From: Blastomussa wellsi
Taxonomy: Eukaryota; Cnidaria; Anthozoa; Scleractinia; Plerogyridae
DNA length: 64,000 nt
Direction of reading: 5' to 3'
Assembly: GCA_947652115.1 (NCBI GenBank)
Contig: OX393564.1
Location: 8,816,956-8,880,955 of the forward strand
The notes under the pieces were generated by a model. That model had not been told where the DNA came from. It was given only the letters and a program-made list of their open reading frames with translations, and ran no database searches. Made by a program: the position numbers and the translations under genes. Below are positions 30,532 to 40,666 of the stretch, one piece after another; positions within the stretch are counted from its first letter, which is position 1, and each line of letters opens with the position of its first letter.

Positions 30532-30877
30532 ATAGAACGTTTTCACACACGTGACGTGGCAAGCGGCCATATTGGATTGCTGAAACAAATTAAAGACAAT
30601 ACGGGCATAAAAATAGATTTCAACAGGCCATTTCCAAGTTCTCTTTTATCTTTGTTTGAAAAACAGCTGTCTAAGTGCGAAACTGTTCATATGAAAATGA
30701 GTTTGCCTTGCATGAAATGACCATGCAGATGAAACATATGATTTCGCACTTAGACTCAAACAGAGGCAAAAGATAACTCAGGAATGGGCTATTCTCGGAT
30801 AATTGGTCTGGGACACGAACATGGCTGCCATTTCTTTGTTTTTGATAGCTGCCGTGGCATGATATGAAAACGCTCTA
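30532..30877. mobile_element. 346-bp MITE with ATAGAACGTTTTCA ends
   Basis: The start ATAGAACGTTTTCACAC pairs with the end ATGAAAACGCTCTAT. Internal arms (CTAAGTGCGAAACTG / GATTTCGCACTTAG) also pair. TA flanks both sides. Confidence 0.8.
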
Positions 30878-30942
30878 TATGCTCGTGAAACTGGCAGAAC
30901 TCTTCAGTTATTAGTTACCAGAAGAAATGAGCACATGCATAC

Positions 30943-31093
30943 TGTTGTGTCTCACGGAATAAATCAAATTTGAGTGTACAACACAACAAGGGTTTACTCA
31001 AAACATGGCGGTTCGATTCAACAACAAGCGCACATGGCATGCGTGCGCATAATAAGTATAACAAAACCGCAGACCAACATGTGCGGCATAGCA
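30943..31093 (-). repeat. 3' LTR of the minus-strand gypsy element
   Basis: The 151-bp repeat begins TGTTGTGTCTCACGG and ends GCGGCATAGCA. The partner at the other end is split by an insertion. Differences between copies include several substitutions and small indels, so this element is older than the BEL copy. Confidence 0.9.
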
Positions 31094-31125
31094 TTCCCAA
31101 TCAATCGATAACGCTCAAGTTCAGT

Positions 31126-31712
31126 TCAGTTACAAGTCCAGTCTCTCTGGCAGCCTGCTGGGCTGCTAATCATAGTCTCGCTTTGGCTGCTGGGACGGTC
31201 GTTAGGGGTGTTCTTCACTTGTTTGTCTGTGGTCAATTGTTCTTCAATGCCACTCACAGTGGGAGCCTGTAGTTCTGCATTCTCAACACCACTTGTCGAC
31301 TGTGGAGTTGCTACCAACGCCGTCGGGGTTTAGTTGCGGTTTGTAGTGTTCCTTGTTAAAGTTTGGAATCACTGCAGACTCTCTGATCTGATCAACATGT
31401 CGTCGCCATACCGTATTGGGTGCGACTCAAACTTAATAGGACAAGGGTCCAGAGTGAGCTGTGATGATTTCCGGTTCCCGTTCGGTAGTTCCGGGCGACA
31501 ACAGTTTGACTTATATCCAGCTTTCGGGCAGGGATGTGACTTGAACGCAACTCTTGATCTTGCTTTTTGTCTTGCACTTTCTTCCGTAAGTTAGGCTTCA
31601 GTATATAAGCCCTCTCCTGATGTTTCTTCCCATGAGGAACACAGCTGGCGTCTCTCCACTCAAGACATGTGGCGTTGTTATTTAGGCCAGCAGGAAGTTT
31701 GCCAGCTTCCAA
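31126..31712 (-). pseudogene. Integrase C-terminal and 3' region of the gypsy element
   Basis: The minus strand gives RDASCVPHGKKHQERAYIL and LDISQTVVARNYRTG. VVARNYRTG is the GPY-region block of a gypsy integrase tail. Frames are broken between here and 31775. Confidence 0.6.
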
Positions 31713-31774
31713 GAGATAGATTTCTTTACTGTCAGTGCTGCACGGAGAGCTTGCTTGTATGTCTGTACAAATCG

Positions 31775-32569
31775 TTAAGCCATTCCATTTGTTGCTGGGT
31801 GGTACGGAGCTGACTTAATATGCCTAATAACATTGCTTCTCATGAATGCTCTGAATTCATCTGCTATGAATTGGTGGCCATTATCACTAAAAAGCTCTTC
31901 TGGCAAGCCATGTGTGGCGAATAGATTTCTCAGTTCCTTAATTGTTCTGCTAGCGCTTGTAGTGGTCTTCGGTATCAATAGGGGCCATTTCGAATGTGCA
32001 TCTACAATAATAAGAAACATTATTCCTAAGAATAGCCCGGCAAAATCTACGTGGATGCGTTGCCATGGGGGTGCTGGCCACTCCCATGAGTGGTGTGGAG
32101 CGGTCTTAGGATTGCTCTGAGTGAATTGACAGCCAGGGCACCCTTTTGCTACTTGTTCGATTGCTTTGTCCATCCCTGGCCACCACATGTAGCTCCTAGC
32201 CAAAGTCTTCATTTTGACAATTCCAAGGTGGCCTTCGTGGAGTTCAGCTAACAGCTGTGCCTGGTTCTTGGGTGGGATTATTACTCGCGAACCCCACATA
32301 AGGCAGCCATCTTGTATGGGGAGCTCATCCTTCCTTCTGTGAAATGTTTCCAGCGCAAAGGCTATGGGCCGTTCTGAGCCATCTTCCATGATGTGCGATA
32401 AAACTGCCCCAATTCCGACCGGTGAAGCATCGCAGGCTAGTCTCAATGGCTGTTCTGGATTATAATGGGTAAGCACCATATCTGATGCGATCAGCTTCTT
32501 TACTGAGATGAAGGCCTCTTCGCTTGCCTTGTTCCAAGAGTCCGTTGAGTGGATTTTGTATGGTGGCAA
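31775..32569 (-). pseudogene. RNase H - integrase fusion remnant of the gypsy element
   Basis: A 264-codon frame reads ASEEAFISVKKLIASD, LRLACDASPVGIGAVLSH (RNase H) and then, after a deletion, ELHEGHLGIVKMKTLARSY with CPGCQFTQ (H2C2 finger). IHVDFAGLF, ELFSDNGHQFIADEF and HPATNGMA follow (integrase D, D and third block). The middle and end of RNase H are missing. The frame ends before the catalytic-E helix is complete. Confidence 0.85.
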
Positions 32570-32771
32570 GGTTTGGCAAGAACTTGTGGTAGTAGTTTAC
32601 CAGTCCTAAGAATGAACGGAGTTGCAGGAGGTTCTCTGGCCTCGGGACATTAACGACTGCGTCAACTTTCTCTTGAGTCTTGTGTAATCTGTGCCGATCT
32701 ACTTCGTGCCCACTGTAGGTGATCTTTGTCTGAAAAAAACACCTACTTCTCGCGGTTTGCCTGTAGGCCAT
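32460..32771 (-). pseudogene. Reverse transcriptase thumb / connection remnant
   Basis: The frame reads ITYSGHEVDRHRLHKTQEKVDAVVNV and LRSFLGLVNYYHKFLPNLATIQNPL. This is the LG(L)VNYY-KF-P thumb block of Ty3/gypsy polymerases. It overlaps the next frame by a shift. Confidence 0.8.
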
Positions 32772-32994
32772 TTGCCTGTAGCCTCTTCAGTACTTCCTCC
32801 AGGTTGTCAAGGTGTTCTTTGTCATCTTTTCCTGTGATAATTATGTAACTAGTTCCTTCCACCCCTTCTAAGATTTGATCCATTGACCTCTGCCAAATTG
32901 CTGGGGCTGAAGTGATCCCGAATACCAGGCGGTGGTATCAGTACAGCCTTGATTGGTGTTAACCGTGAAGTACTCTTGTGACTCTTCCTCAACC

Positions 32995-33216
32995 TCAACA
33001 GCTTAGCATAGCATGTATGTCATCGATGCTGGGGAGTGGGTACTCCTCTGTCTGAAGCTGGGGATTTACTGTGATCTTAAAGTCGCCACAGATTCGGACT
33101 GTGTCATTCGATTTAGCAACTGGTGCAGTAGGCGTTGTCCAGTCGCTGGATTTGACCTTGTGCAGTATGACTTCTGTTTCTAGGCGTTTCAGCTCCACCT
33201 CGACCTTAGGTTTCAT
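32995..33216 (-). pseudogene. Reverse transcriptase finger remnant
   Basis: The frame carries VKSSDWTTPTAPVAKSNDTVRICGDFKITVNPQL and EEYPLPSIDDIHAML, the N-terminal fingers of a gypsy reverse transcriptase. The catalytic palm between 32995 and 32771 is frameshifted. Confidence 0.8.
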
Positions 33217-33321
33217 AGCCTACGGGAAAGGCCTCGCTTTGCAAAACTTTGGTTTACTGCCTTCCTTCAATGTGAGATTTGCCTTGGTTGACTTGAGTGT
33301 GCCGATTTCATCCTTAAGCAC

Positions 33322-33624
33322 TTATTTGTCTAGGAGCTTCTCTAATTTCTCCGGGGTGTATTGCGTTGGCTGTTCTTTTGAAAGAGCACAGATCCGTTTC
33401 CAATTGAGTTGTATCTGGTGTAGCCGGTCTCTTCCAAACAAGGCAGGTTCCTGTGTCTTCACCACATGCAATGTTAAGTTCTTGACTTGGTTGTTGTGTT
33501 CCACACGAACAAGCAGTTTGCCCTCCGGTGTTATGTTTTCTCCTGAGTAGGTTTTCAAAATAGCGTTAGTGTCCACCAGCGGTGTGTCTGGAAATATTTC
33601 CCTGTACTTCTCCAAGGGGAGAGT
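33322..33624 (-). pseudogene. Protease C-terminal part of the gypsy element
   Basis: The frame reads EKYREIFPDTPLVDTNAILKTYSG, LLVRVEHNNQVKNL and EPALFGRDRLHQIQLNW. It continues the protease whose DTGSA active site lies at the far side of the Mutator-like insertion. Confidence 0.8.
33614..33624. other. Target-site duplication AAGGGGAGAGT, left copy
   Basis: The same 11 bases lie at 34653-34663, on the other side of the inserted element. Confidence 0.9.
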
Positions 33625-34652
33625 AGCCTCCTACGCAGGCGTCATAAGTTGGAAGGGTTAATATTTTGGGAAAGATGATCTCTCTCCCATGAACACAACA
33701 GTGGATCAGAAATATTTATTTCAACGCTATAAAATGCTACAAAAGACTTCGCCAACTCGAAAACGCAAAGCGGAATTAATTTAGAAATCATCAAAGAGGT
33801 CCACATCCGTGGTATTTACGAGCGAACAAATCGAAGGGTAAAATTGGAAAGAGCCAGCCAGGACGAATACAACTTCACCGCGCTGAATCATTCATTCGAC
33901 AAACTTGCCACAGGACGATTTAAAACGTCCAGTGCTGCTGGGTTAAAAGGCTGGCTTGAAAATACAACTTTTCCTTTCGATAGTTCATTGGCCCTTTGAT
34001 TTCAGGCCTCCTTTTGCTTAAAATTGGGTTCGAACAACCGACGATTAATGAACGGCGCACACAATTGAAATAATATTTTTCCGAACACCAAAATCGCTAC
34101 GCAGTCGTTTAGAGTCTGAAACGTGGAAACTTTGACCCATAGGCTAGCTTTTCATTTGGCTGAACTTCAGTAATTCGCTGCTGGATTGTACGTCTTTCTG
34201 CGGAGCTGTGAGAAAAATATGAAAACTGAAAATAAATGAGACTGTCGAACACACTGAAGGCAAAGCTTGATAACAAACGACTTACCGTAGCCAGTCTATA
34301 AATTTAGGAGTGTATCTCTCTTCCCTTTAGTAAATAAGTTTGCCTTCGCAAATTCAGAACTTGCTTTTGTCTAAAATGAATTTACCAAAGAAATCTATGA
34401 CTTGGAGCAAAATCAATCGTCCCTGGCAGGTTTCATCTCATCGCGTGTCTCCCGGCGGGAGAGGCGTCATGGGGATTTTAGTTGGTAAAATCTGATTGGC
34501 CAAGCGGCGGTCAAGGTGAAGTTCGGCTTTTCGGATTTTAGTAGGTAAAATCTGATTGGCGAAGCGGCGGAAAGTAATGTTGGCCTCGGTTAAACAGGCG
34601 GTAGTGTGGACAAGTGGTAACGCAATCCCCTAATAACGCCTGCGTAGGAGGC
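33625..34652. mobile_element. Non-autonomous Mutator-like DNA element, 1028 bp
   Basis: The ends GCCTCCTACGCAGGCGTCAT and ATAACGCCTGCGTAGGAGGC form 20-bp inverted repeats with one mismatch. An 11-bp duplication flanks the element. Long duplications of 9-11 bp are typical of Mutator-like elements. Inside, a 38-bp motif (GATTTTAGT-GGTAAAATCTG plus AAGCGGCGG) is repeated at about 34474 and 34535. No transposase frame was found. Confidence 0.75.
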
Positions 34653-35171
34653 AAGGGGAGAGTGGATCTCGCTGAACCTGTGTCTAGTTCCATCCTTAGG
34701 GATCCAGATAACATCACCAACTGCAGCATGGTTACCATTGTTGACTTCTAGATATGCAACCAAACTATCATCATTACGATCATCGTCTACCTCAAATGAA
34801 TGTAGGTTGGGGTTCTCATCCTTTCTTCTTTGGGTAGAGTTCTGACTCTTTCCCGAGCGGCAAACTCTTTGATTATGGCCCAGTTTCCCACATTTCCGGC
34901 ATGTTTCATTTTTGTGTGTATTGCCACCACATCGATAACAATGAGACATCATCTTCACTTTTGGAACTCTTTCGCTATCGTTGTTTATTTTGTTTACTTC
35001 AGACTCTTTGTTAATGTTACCCTGTAATTCTAGTGTATCTTTCGCTGCCGCTTCCATTGCTAAGGCAATTTCCGACGCTTTGGCCAATGACAAATCTGGT
35101 TCGGAGAGCAATCGTTTCTGGATAAGTTCATTGTGTAGTCCACACACTACTCTTTCTCTTAACTCTTTCAT
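34590..35171 (-). pseudogene. gag C-terminal part with zinc knuckle and protease start
   Basis: The frame reads RVVCGLHNELIQKRLLSEPDLSLAKASEIALAMEAA, CYRCGGNTHKNETCRKCGKLGH (CCHC knuckles) and a linker. A neighbouring frame carries LRMELDTGSARSTLPL, the aspartic-protease active site, just before the Mutator-like insertion. Confidence 0.8.
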
Positions 35172-35268
35172 TAAACCTCATTCCGAACTCAATAATTTAA
35201 TTCAGCTAGGTAAGTACTTACGGTTTCACATTCGAGTTGGTTCCTCTTGTGAAAGCGGAATCGTTCTG

Positions 35269-35523
35269 CTATAAGCAGTGGTTTCGGTGACAGATGCTTC
35301 TGTAATGTTTCCACGATAGTCTTGAAAGTGAGGCTGGATGGTTTTTCTGCGGCGGCCAGATTTCGTAGTAACCATACGTCTTGTTCCCCATAAGGCTTAG
35401 CATCACTGCCACTTGTTTGTCTTCTTTAATTTCGTTGGCGATGAAGTATTGCTCCACTCGTTCAACGCAGGCATTCCAATCGTCGTTAGTTTCGTCGGAG
35501 GCTTCTATCTTTCCAATAGGCAT
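35269..35523 (-). pseudogene. gag N-terminus of the gypsy element
   Basis: The frame starts MPIGKIEASDETNDDWNACVERVEQYF and contains VAVMLSLMGNKTYGY, the usual capsid start of metazoan gypsy elements. A frameshift follows. TGGCGACAAGGAT, a primer-binding-site-like motif, lies between this start and the LTR. Confidence 0.8.
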
Positions 35524-35584
35524 AATCGCGGAGGTTTGAAATTTCTTTCTTCACTGCGTAGAATCTAAATCCTTGTCGCCAATC

Positions 35585-35637
35585 TGTTGTGTCTCACGGA
35601 ATAAACTTGAGTGTACAACGTAACAAAGGTTTAATGC
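35585..35637 (-). repeat. 5' LTR of the gypsy element, left part
   Basis: TGTTGTGTCTCACGG... matches 30943 onward up to GGTTTA-TGC, where the inserted element begins. The rest of this LTR continues at 40573-40666 (AAAACATGGCGG to GGCATAGCA). Confidence 0.9.
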
Positions 35638-36164
35638 ACGTATCAATGTTAAGCCCCAGGGTGGGAGGGAGGGGGGCTACCCACAGGGAAATTGACTCAG
35701 CCGGCTCTCCCCTGGGTAGGAATTTTCACACTTGAGCGCTGCCCCTGGGTCGGGAATTTTGACATGGCCGCCATCTTGGAAGACCGGGAGACTGGAAATA
35801 AGTCGCCCCTCAAAAATCTCCATTTATTTTTCGCGCTGTTTTGACGTTTTTTCACCATTAGCGAACGAAAGGTAAGCAAATTTGTTTTATTTTTCCTTAC
35901 ATCTAGGCCATCGTTTCTGATGAAACGAGCCTATTCTCGTGTTTTTACAAGTACAAACTCCCTTGTATCTTTTGTGCTTTCTTGCTTTCTCTTTTCGTTA
36001 ACATATTCTGACTCGCAGATCGACTATCCAGCCATCCCGATTTCGTCGGCATTATCCAGATTTTGATTGAAAATTCCGAATCCCGACCAACATACCAACA
36101 TGCGATCGGAACAGGTAAAATCCCGATTTTGACATCCACTGGGGGTGGGGAATTTGACTCTGAC

Positions 36165-36298
36165 TTGTACAAGGATCACCACGGGTGATGATTGCTAATT
36201 GCCATTGAGAACACGCCCCTTTTCGGGATAGCCTTCAGCGGGTTTAGAGTATCTGCTTTCAGATCGCTCCACGTTAGCTTTGGGCTAGTCATCGCTTA
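36165..36298 (+). repeat. Split direct repeat A1
   Basis: The 134 bases from TTGTACAAGGATCACC to GTCATCGCTTA are the same as 40252-40385 by eye. Confidence 0.95.
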
Positions 36299-36379
36299 TT
36301 TCGTTGATCTCATTCCGGGAACAAACGCCCTCTCGACTTTTTAGTCAATCTCCAGCGTTTAGCTGTCCCATTCTCAGTC

Positions 36380-37252
36380 ATGTCGCACAAATCCAAACAA
36401 AAATCCAGGTCCAAACCCCAACTGGAGGATTATGCATTTCCAACGTCGCCGCAAGCTCAGCTATTCGAGCAGTACGCTCAATTCCGTGACGACGAACCAG
36501 ACATCAGGCCTGTACTCGGGCATTCTTCGCCCACCGAAAGAAAGCAACAGATTCTCGAGAAGGAATTAGAATTGGTGAAAGCGGAAAAAGACAAGCTAGC
36601 ATTGGAACTGGAAGTGCTCCGTTTACGTCAAGCTCTTGGACCAGCAACGCCCCCAAATACATCGGCCGCGCCATGTGCGCCGGGAAAATCTGACTCTGGC
36701 CCAAAGAAACGGCACATCGACTGGCCGCAGGACTTTGTTCCAGGTATGTCCATAAATCCTGAGTTCAATTCTCTTGATTTGCCATCTTTCGTTGCCGGTT
36801 ATTTGGCGATGATTCGCACATATGACACGGCATCGAACGCGCACATGCTCGCAATACTCGACGTTCTTATGACCAAAGCCATTAGTTACACATGGGCAAG
36901 CGTTCGAGGTTTCTATTCCTATTTGGCAAGGCAAGTCGAACTGCGTAGATTAGATTGGGATCGCCTTACTTAAATTCGGGAAATGGCGTCTACTTTTTTC
37001 AAACATTCGGATTTACGCTCGACTCATTCCAAGAATCTGAATTCATCTGTTGCTTCTTCGCCCCCTGCTGGCTCTTCTCCACAAGAACCCACAGCTAAAG
37101 GTTGCCAAGCGTGGAATTACAAGGGTTCTTGTTCTTGTGATTCCACTGCTAGTAACTACGCCTCCCATCATTTGTGCAGAGTTTGCAAGTCAAGCGAGCA
37201 CCCTATGCTACACTGTCCAAAGCGGAAAATGCCTATCCCCAATCAGCAATGA
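36380..37252 (+). pseudogene. Ngaro gag-like protein with one internal stop
   Basis: The frame starts MSHKSKQKSRSKPQL, has a coiled coil of about 40 residues (KQQILEKELELVKAEKDKLA) and a capsid-like part (LPSFVAGYLAMIRTYD). A TAA stop follows at 36971-36973. The same frame then continues to 37252 with CQAWNYKGSC and HHLCRVCKSSEHPMLHCPK, a Cys/His-rich nucleic-acid-binding end. The stop is a likely disabling mutation, though readthrough cannot be excluded. Confidence 0.75.
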
Positions 37253-37324
37253 CTGGACAGTCGGAATATTAGCTTAACAGATTATGACACGGACTCGGAC
37301 ACGGACAAGAGAAAGGAACACCCT

Positions 37325-39031
37325 TTGTTATCGGAACTTGAATTTTTCTCAGCCAATTCATCGCGCGCGGTTGTCGCTTATATTCTCGCATCGAAGTCGC
37401 CGCAACCGAACGCCTACGGAGCCAGAATACCCGTTTCTTCGCAACTGAACATTCCTGCTTGGAGACATTATTTGACAGATTATGTCGACCACGTCGTTGT
37501 TGATTTCTTGCAATTCGGTTGGCCTATAAACTGTACGTCAAGTGTTTTGCCTCAGCCCACTCACACTAATCATCAGTCAGCTTTTGCCTATCCCGAGGAT
37601 GTACAACATTATTTATCTACTGAACTGAGCTTCGGAGCTCTTGCTGGGCCCTTTACAGTGAATCCTTTACCGGACGACCTTGTTACGTCCCCTTTACAGA
37701 CAGTCTACAAACGTGGTTCTACTAAGCGCCGGGTTATGATGGATCTTAGTTTCCCGCATGCAGCCTCTGTCAACAGTGGTATTCCGAAAACTCATTATTT
37801 GGACAGTGAATTTCAATTGCGTCTTCCAGGCATAGACAGATTGCGTGCGTTCATTATCAGCAAAGGCCCAGGTTGTTACGTTTATAAGAAAGATCTAAAA
37901 CGTGCTTACAGGCAATTCCCAATTGATCCCAAAGATTATAAATATCTCGGTTTTATGTGGGATGGTCTTTTGTATTTCGATACTAGATGCCCATTCGGTC
38001 TGCGTTCCTCGGCGTTAGTGTGCCAGCGATCTACTCGGGCGGTAATTCATGTTTTTACCAAGGAAGGTTTTACTGCTGACGTCTACTTAGACGATTTTTA
38101 CGGAGCCGAACATCCGGCAGATTCTCATTTTGCCTTTGCACGTCTTCAAGATTTGTTTGATGAACTAGGCCTGCAATCATCACCTGAAAAAGACTGTCAT
38201 CCTTCTACGAGGATGATTTGCCTTGGAATTTTGGTGGACACTGAGAAGATGCTCTTTGAAGTTCCGGCGGATCGCTTATCAGACCTCCAAACTGAGTTAT
38301 TACAGTGGACACAATTTTCGACCTTTTCACGGCGTCAATTGCAATCGTTACTAGGGAAACTGTCATTTGTCACAGCTTGCGTCCGGCCAGGCAGGATATT
38401 CATGTCACGTCTTTTAAATCGCTTGCGCAGTTTGCCCCCTAACCGGTCACGTTTTCCAGTTACGGGTGATATGTTATCTAACATTGACTGGTGGTTGACC
38501 TTTTTACCACACTTCAATGGCTCCGCCATGATCGCGTTACGCCCGCGTGACTTTCCGGACGTGCTATTTACCTGTGATTCTTCTTTACATCGAGGCGGTG
38601 CTACGTGTTTCGACGAATGTATCTCGTTCGTTTTTCCCAGGGACATCGAAGACTTGGCCTTGCACATAAATGCGTTAGAACTGTTCGTACTTGTCATGGC
38701 TGTTAAGATTTGGGCCCCCAAGCTGGCAGGTTCTAGATTCCAGATTTCGTGTGACAACGATGCTGCCGTCCAAGTGGTGCGCTCAGGTCGTACACGTGAT
38801 GCCTTCATGCAGCGCTGCTTAAGACAACTTTGGCTCACATCTGCTCGTTATGATTTGGAATTACACGTTTCTCATATTCCGGGGATCCACAATGTCTTCG
38901 CCGATTGCCTTAGTCGCTGGGATGCCGACTCTACGTTTCAAAGAAAGTTCCATGAACTCGCTTCTCAGCGTAATCTTTGTTTTCACATGTTATCCATTGA
39001 GAGCGAAGATTTAGCCTTTGACCTTTCTTAA
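37325..39031 (+). CDS. Ngaro reverse transcriptase - RNase H (568 codons, open)
   Basis: The frame is intact. Motifs include RRVMMDLSFPHAASVNSGI (fingers), YKKDLKRAYRQFPID (palm aspartate) and the catalytic YLDDF at about residue 256. Then come LQSLLGKLSF (thumb), LFTCDSSLHRGGATCF and HINALELFVLVMAV (RNase H), and SHIPGIHNVFADCLSR (RNase H end with the final aspartate). The order and motifs match DIRS/Ngaro polymerases. No ATG begins the frame here; translation probably continues from gag, which is in the same frame and separated by a TGA at 37250. Confidence 0.9.
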   Translation: MLSELEFFSANSSRAVVAYILASKSPQPNAYGARIPVSSQLNIPAWRHYLTDYVDHVVVDFLQFGWPINCTSSVLPQPTHTNHQSAFAYPEDVQHYLSTELSFGALAGPFTVNPLPDDLVTSPLQTVYKRGSTKRRVMMDLSFPHAASVNSGIPKTHYLDSEFQLRLPGIDRLRAFIISKGPGCYVYKKDLKRAYRQFPIDPKDYKYLGFMWDGLLYFDTRCPFGLRSSALVCQRSTRAVIHVFTKEGFTADVYLDDFYGAEHPADSHFAFARLQDLFDELGLQSSPEKDCHPSTRMICLGILVDTEKMLFEVPADRLSDLQTELLQWTQFSTFSRRQLQSLLGKLSFVTACVRPGRIFMSRLLNRLRSLPPNRSRFPVTGDMLSNIDWWLTFLPHFNGSAMIALRPRDFPDVLFTCDSSLHRGGATCFDECISFVFPRDIEDLALHINALELFVLVMAVKIWAPKLAGSRFQISCDNDAAVQVVRSGRTRDAFMQRCLRQLWLTSARYDLELHVSHIPGIHNVFADCLSRWDADSTFQRKFHELASQRNLCFHMLSIESEDLAFDLS

Positions 39032-39034
39032 TGG

Positions 39035-40063
39035 GTGCTTTGTGCCTCTGTTGCAGATCGTCGCCGGCAAGTTCACCCATCACCAGACATTCACGCGTTG
39101 GATTCTCTCGGACGCGACTTGATTACGAGAGCATACGCAGATTCAACCCAGCGCAATTTGAACTCCCACATAAAGATTAAAATGACATTTTGTGAGGCGG
39201 TATCGTCCGCTCCGTTTCCAGTGACTGTTAAATTAATTACACGCTACATAGCTTATTTAGTGTCACTTGGCCGCGTTTATGGTACTATCCTTAATCATTA
39301 AAGTAGCATTAAGCATATGCATAAGCTTCTCGGTCATGATTTGACTTGGGATGGTGATTATCGTTATAAATTGTTGTTACGTGGAGTTAAGCGTTATTTA
39401 GGAACAGCAGTTAAGCGCAAGGCTCCAATCACTCCACGATTGTTATTACGCATCACACAGTTTTTCGATTTCGATACGCCTTTGCATGTCGCTATGTGGG
39501 CGCTTTTTCTAGTCGCTTTTTACTACTTTTTACGCAAGTCGAATTTAGTTGTTGATCGGGCGGCGCAAGTCTCGTCTAAGGTTCTTTTGCGGTCTGATCT
39601 TCGTTTTGATGCATCGTTCGCTTATCTAACAGTTCGCGCGTCTAAAACTATTCAGTTTCAGGAACGCCTTTTTTCTTTACTTTTGCCGCGCATTCCGGGT
39701 AGTTTGTTGTGCCCTGTAGCCGCTTTGGTTAATCATCTTCGGATTAACCAGGTACCCCAGGACATGCCATTATTCTCGGTTAGGTCCAATAGTTCATTGG
39801 GGCATATTACCTATACGCATTTTAGTTCTTTTCTGGCCAGGGTTATTCAAGCTTTTGGTCTTGATTCCACTAGCTACTCCCCTCATAGTTTTAGGCGCGG
39901 GGGCGCTACCTTTGCCTTCGAAGCTAAAGTACCATCTGAGTTAATTAAGGCCCAGGGCGACTGGCGTAGTGACTGTTATTTAATTTATCTCGAAATGACG
40001 GACCGACAAAAGAGGGCGGCTGCTACTTGCATGGCCACCGCTATTTCACATATTGCTGTTTAA
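39035..40063 (+). pseudogene. Ngaro tyrosine recombinase with one premature stop
   Basis: The N-terminal core-binding part (RDLITRAYADSTQRNLNSHI) is open to 39298 and ends in TAA (39299-39301). The same frame then reopens and reaches 40063 with FYYFLRKSNL (first arginine), RASKTIQF (lysine), SPHSFRRGGATFAF (HxxR) and CYLIYLEM (candidate catalytic tyrosine). All five catalytic positions seem kept. A single base change explains the stop. The enzyme would integrate circular cDNA without a target duplication. Confidence 0.85.
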
Positions 40064-40150
40064 GTTTACTCTTCCCTTTCTTCTAGTTACCGTGAATTAA
40101 TTTCTCTAATTATCGCTATCACTCTCAACCACATACTACCATGTTTGGGC

Positions 40151-40253
40151 CTTGGCGGTTTTGTTCATTGACCTCTCGCCAGCGTCTCGTTCTGCTAGTC
40201 AATAAACTGTTTTGCCCAAACATTGTAGTCTGTGTTTGATACTACAAGTAATT
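40151..40253 (+). repeat. Split direct repeat B1
   Basis: The 103 bases from CTTGGCGGTTTTGTTC to CAAGTAATT match 40401-40503. Confidence 0.95.
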
Positions 40254-40385
40254 GTACAAGGATCACCACGGGTGATGATTGCTAATTGCCATTGAGAACA
40301 CGCCCCTTTTCGGGATAGCCTTCAGCGGGTTTAGAGTATCTGCTTTCAGATCGCTCCACGTTAGCTTTGGGCTAGTCATCGCTTA
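40252..40385 (+). repeat. Split direct repeat A2
   Basis: This is the second copy of 36165-36298, located between B1 and B2. Confidence 0.95.
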
Positions 40386-40400
40386 CCCGCCCACTCCACC

Positions 40401-40503
40401 CTTGGCGGTTTTGTTCATTGACCTCTCGCCAGCGTCTCGTTCTGCTAGTCAATAAACTGTTTTGCCCAAACATTGTAGTCTGTGTTTGATACTACAAGTA
40501 ATT
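40401..40503 (+). repeat. Split direct repeat B2
   Basis: This is the second copy of B1. Its end marks the right border of the Ngaro element against the surrounding inverted-repeat element (CCATAAAAATG). Confidence 0.95.
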
Positions 40504-40666
40504 CCATAAAAATGTCAAAATCCCCTGGAACTGCTCCCCCTCCCCACCCTGGGGCTTAACATTGACAGGTGCAAAACATGGCGGTTCGATTCAACAACAA
40601 GCGCACATGGCTTGCGTGCGCATAATAGTTATAACTAAACCGCAGACCAACATGTGCGGCATAGCA

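Larger units (their letters stand above)
36165..40503 (+). mobile_element. Ngaro-type tyrosine-recombinase retrotransposon with split direct repeats
   Basis: The 4339-bp element has repeat A once at the left (A1) and the block B1-A2-B2 at the right, the classical split-direct-repeat design of Ngaro/PAT elements. Coding order is gag, reverse transcriptase-RNase H, tyrosine recombinase, all on the plus strand. No methyltransferase domain is visible, which favours Ngaro over DIRS1/PAT. No target duplication is expected or seen. Confidence 0.9.
35638..40570. mobile_element. Terminal-inverted-repeat DNA element holding a Ngaro-type retrotransposon
   Basis: The left end ACGTATCAATGTTAAGCCCC and the right end, read inverted, ACCTGTCAATGTTAAGCCCC form a 28-bp inverted repeat with two mismatches. 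GC flanks both ends. Without the inner element the unit would be about 594 bp and non-coding. It sits in the right LTR of the gypsy element. Superfamily is undecided. Confidence 0.75.
30943..40666 (-). mobile_element. Degenerate minus-strand Ty3/gypsy element containing three further insertions
   Basis: The left LTR (30943-31093) and the split right LTR (35585-35637 plus 40573-40666) match in sequence. The 5 bp outside them are CATAC on the left (30938-30942) and CATAC on the right (40667-40671). Between are decayed gag, protease, reverse transcriptase, RNase H and integrase, in minus-strand order. Frameshifts, stops and a deletion within RNase H make it non-functional. A Mutator-like cassette interrupts the protease, and a composite DNA/Ngaro insertion splits the right LTR. 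Confidence 0.9.

Noticed and set aside
38335..38838. 167-codon minus-strand frame
   Set aside because: It is antisense to the Ngaro reverse transcriptase, whose motifs explain the region.
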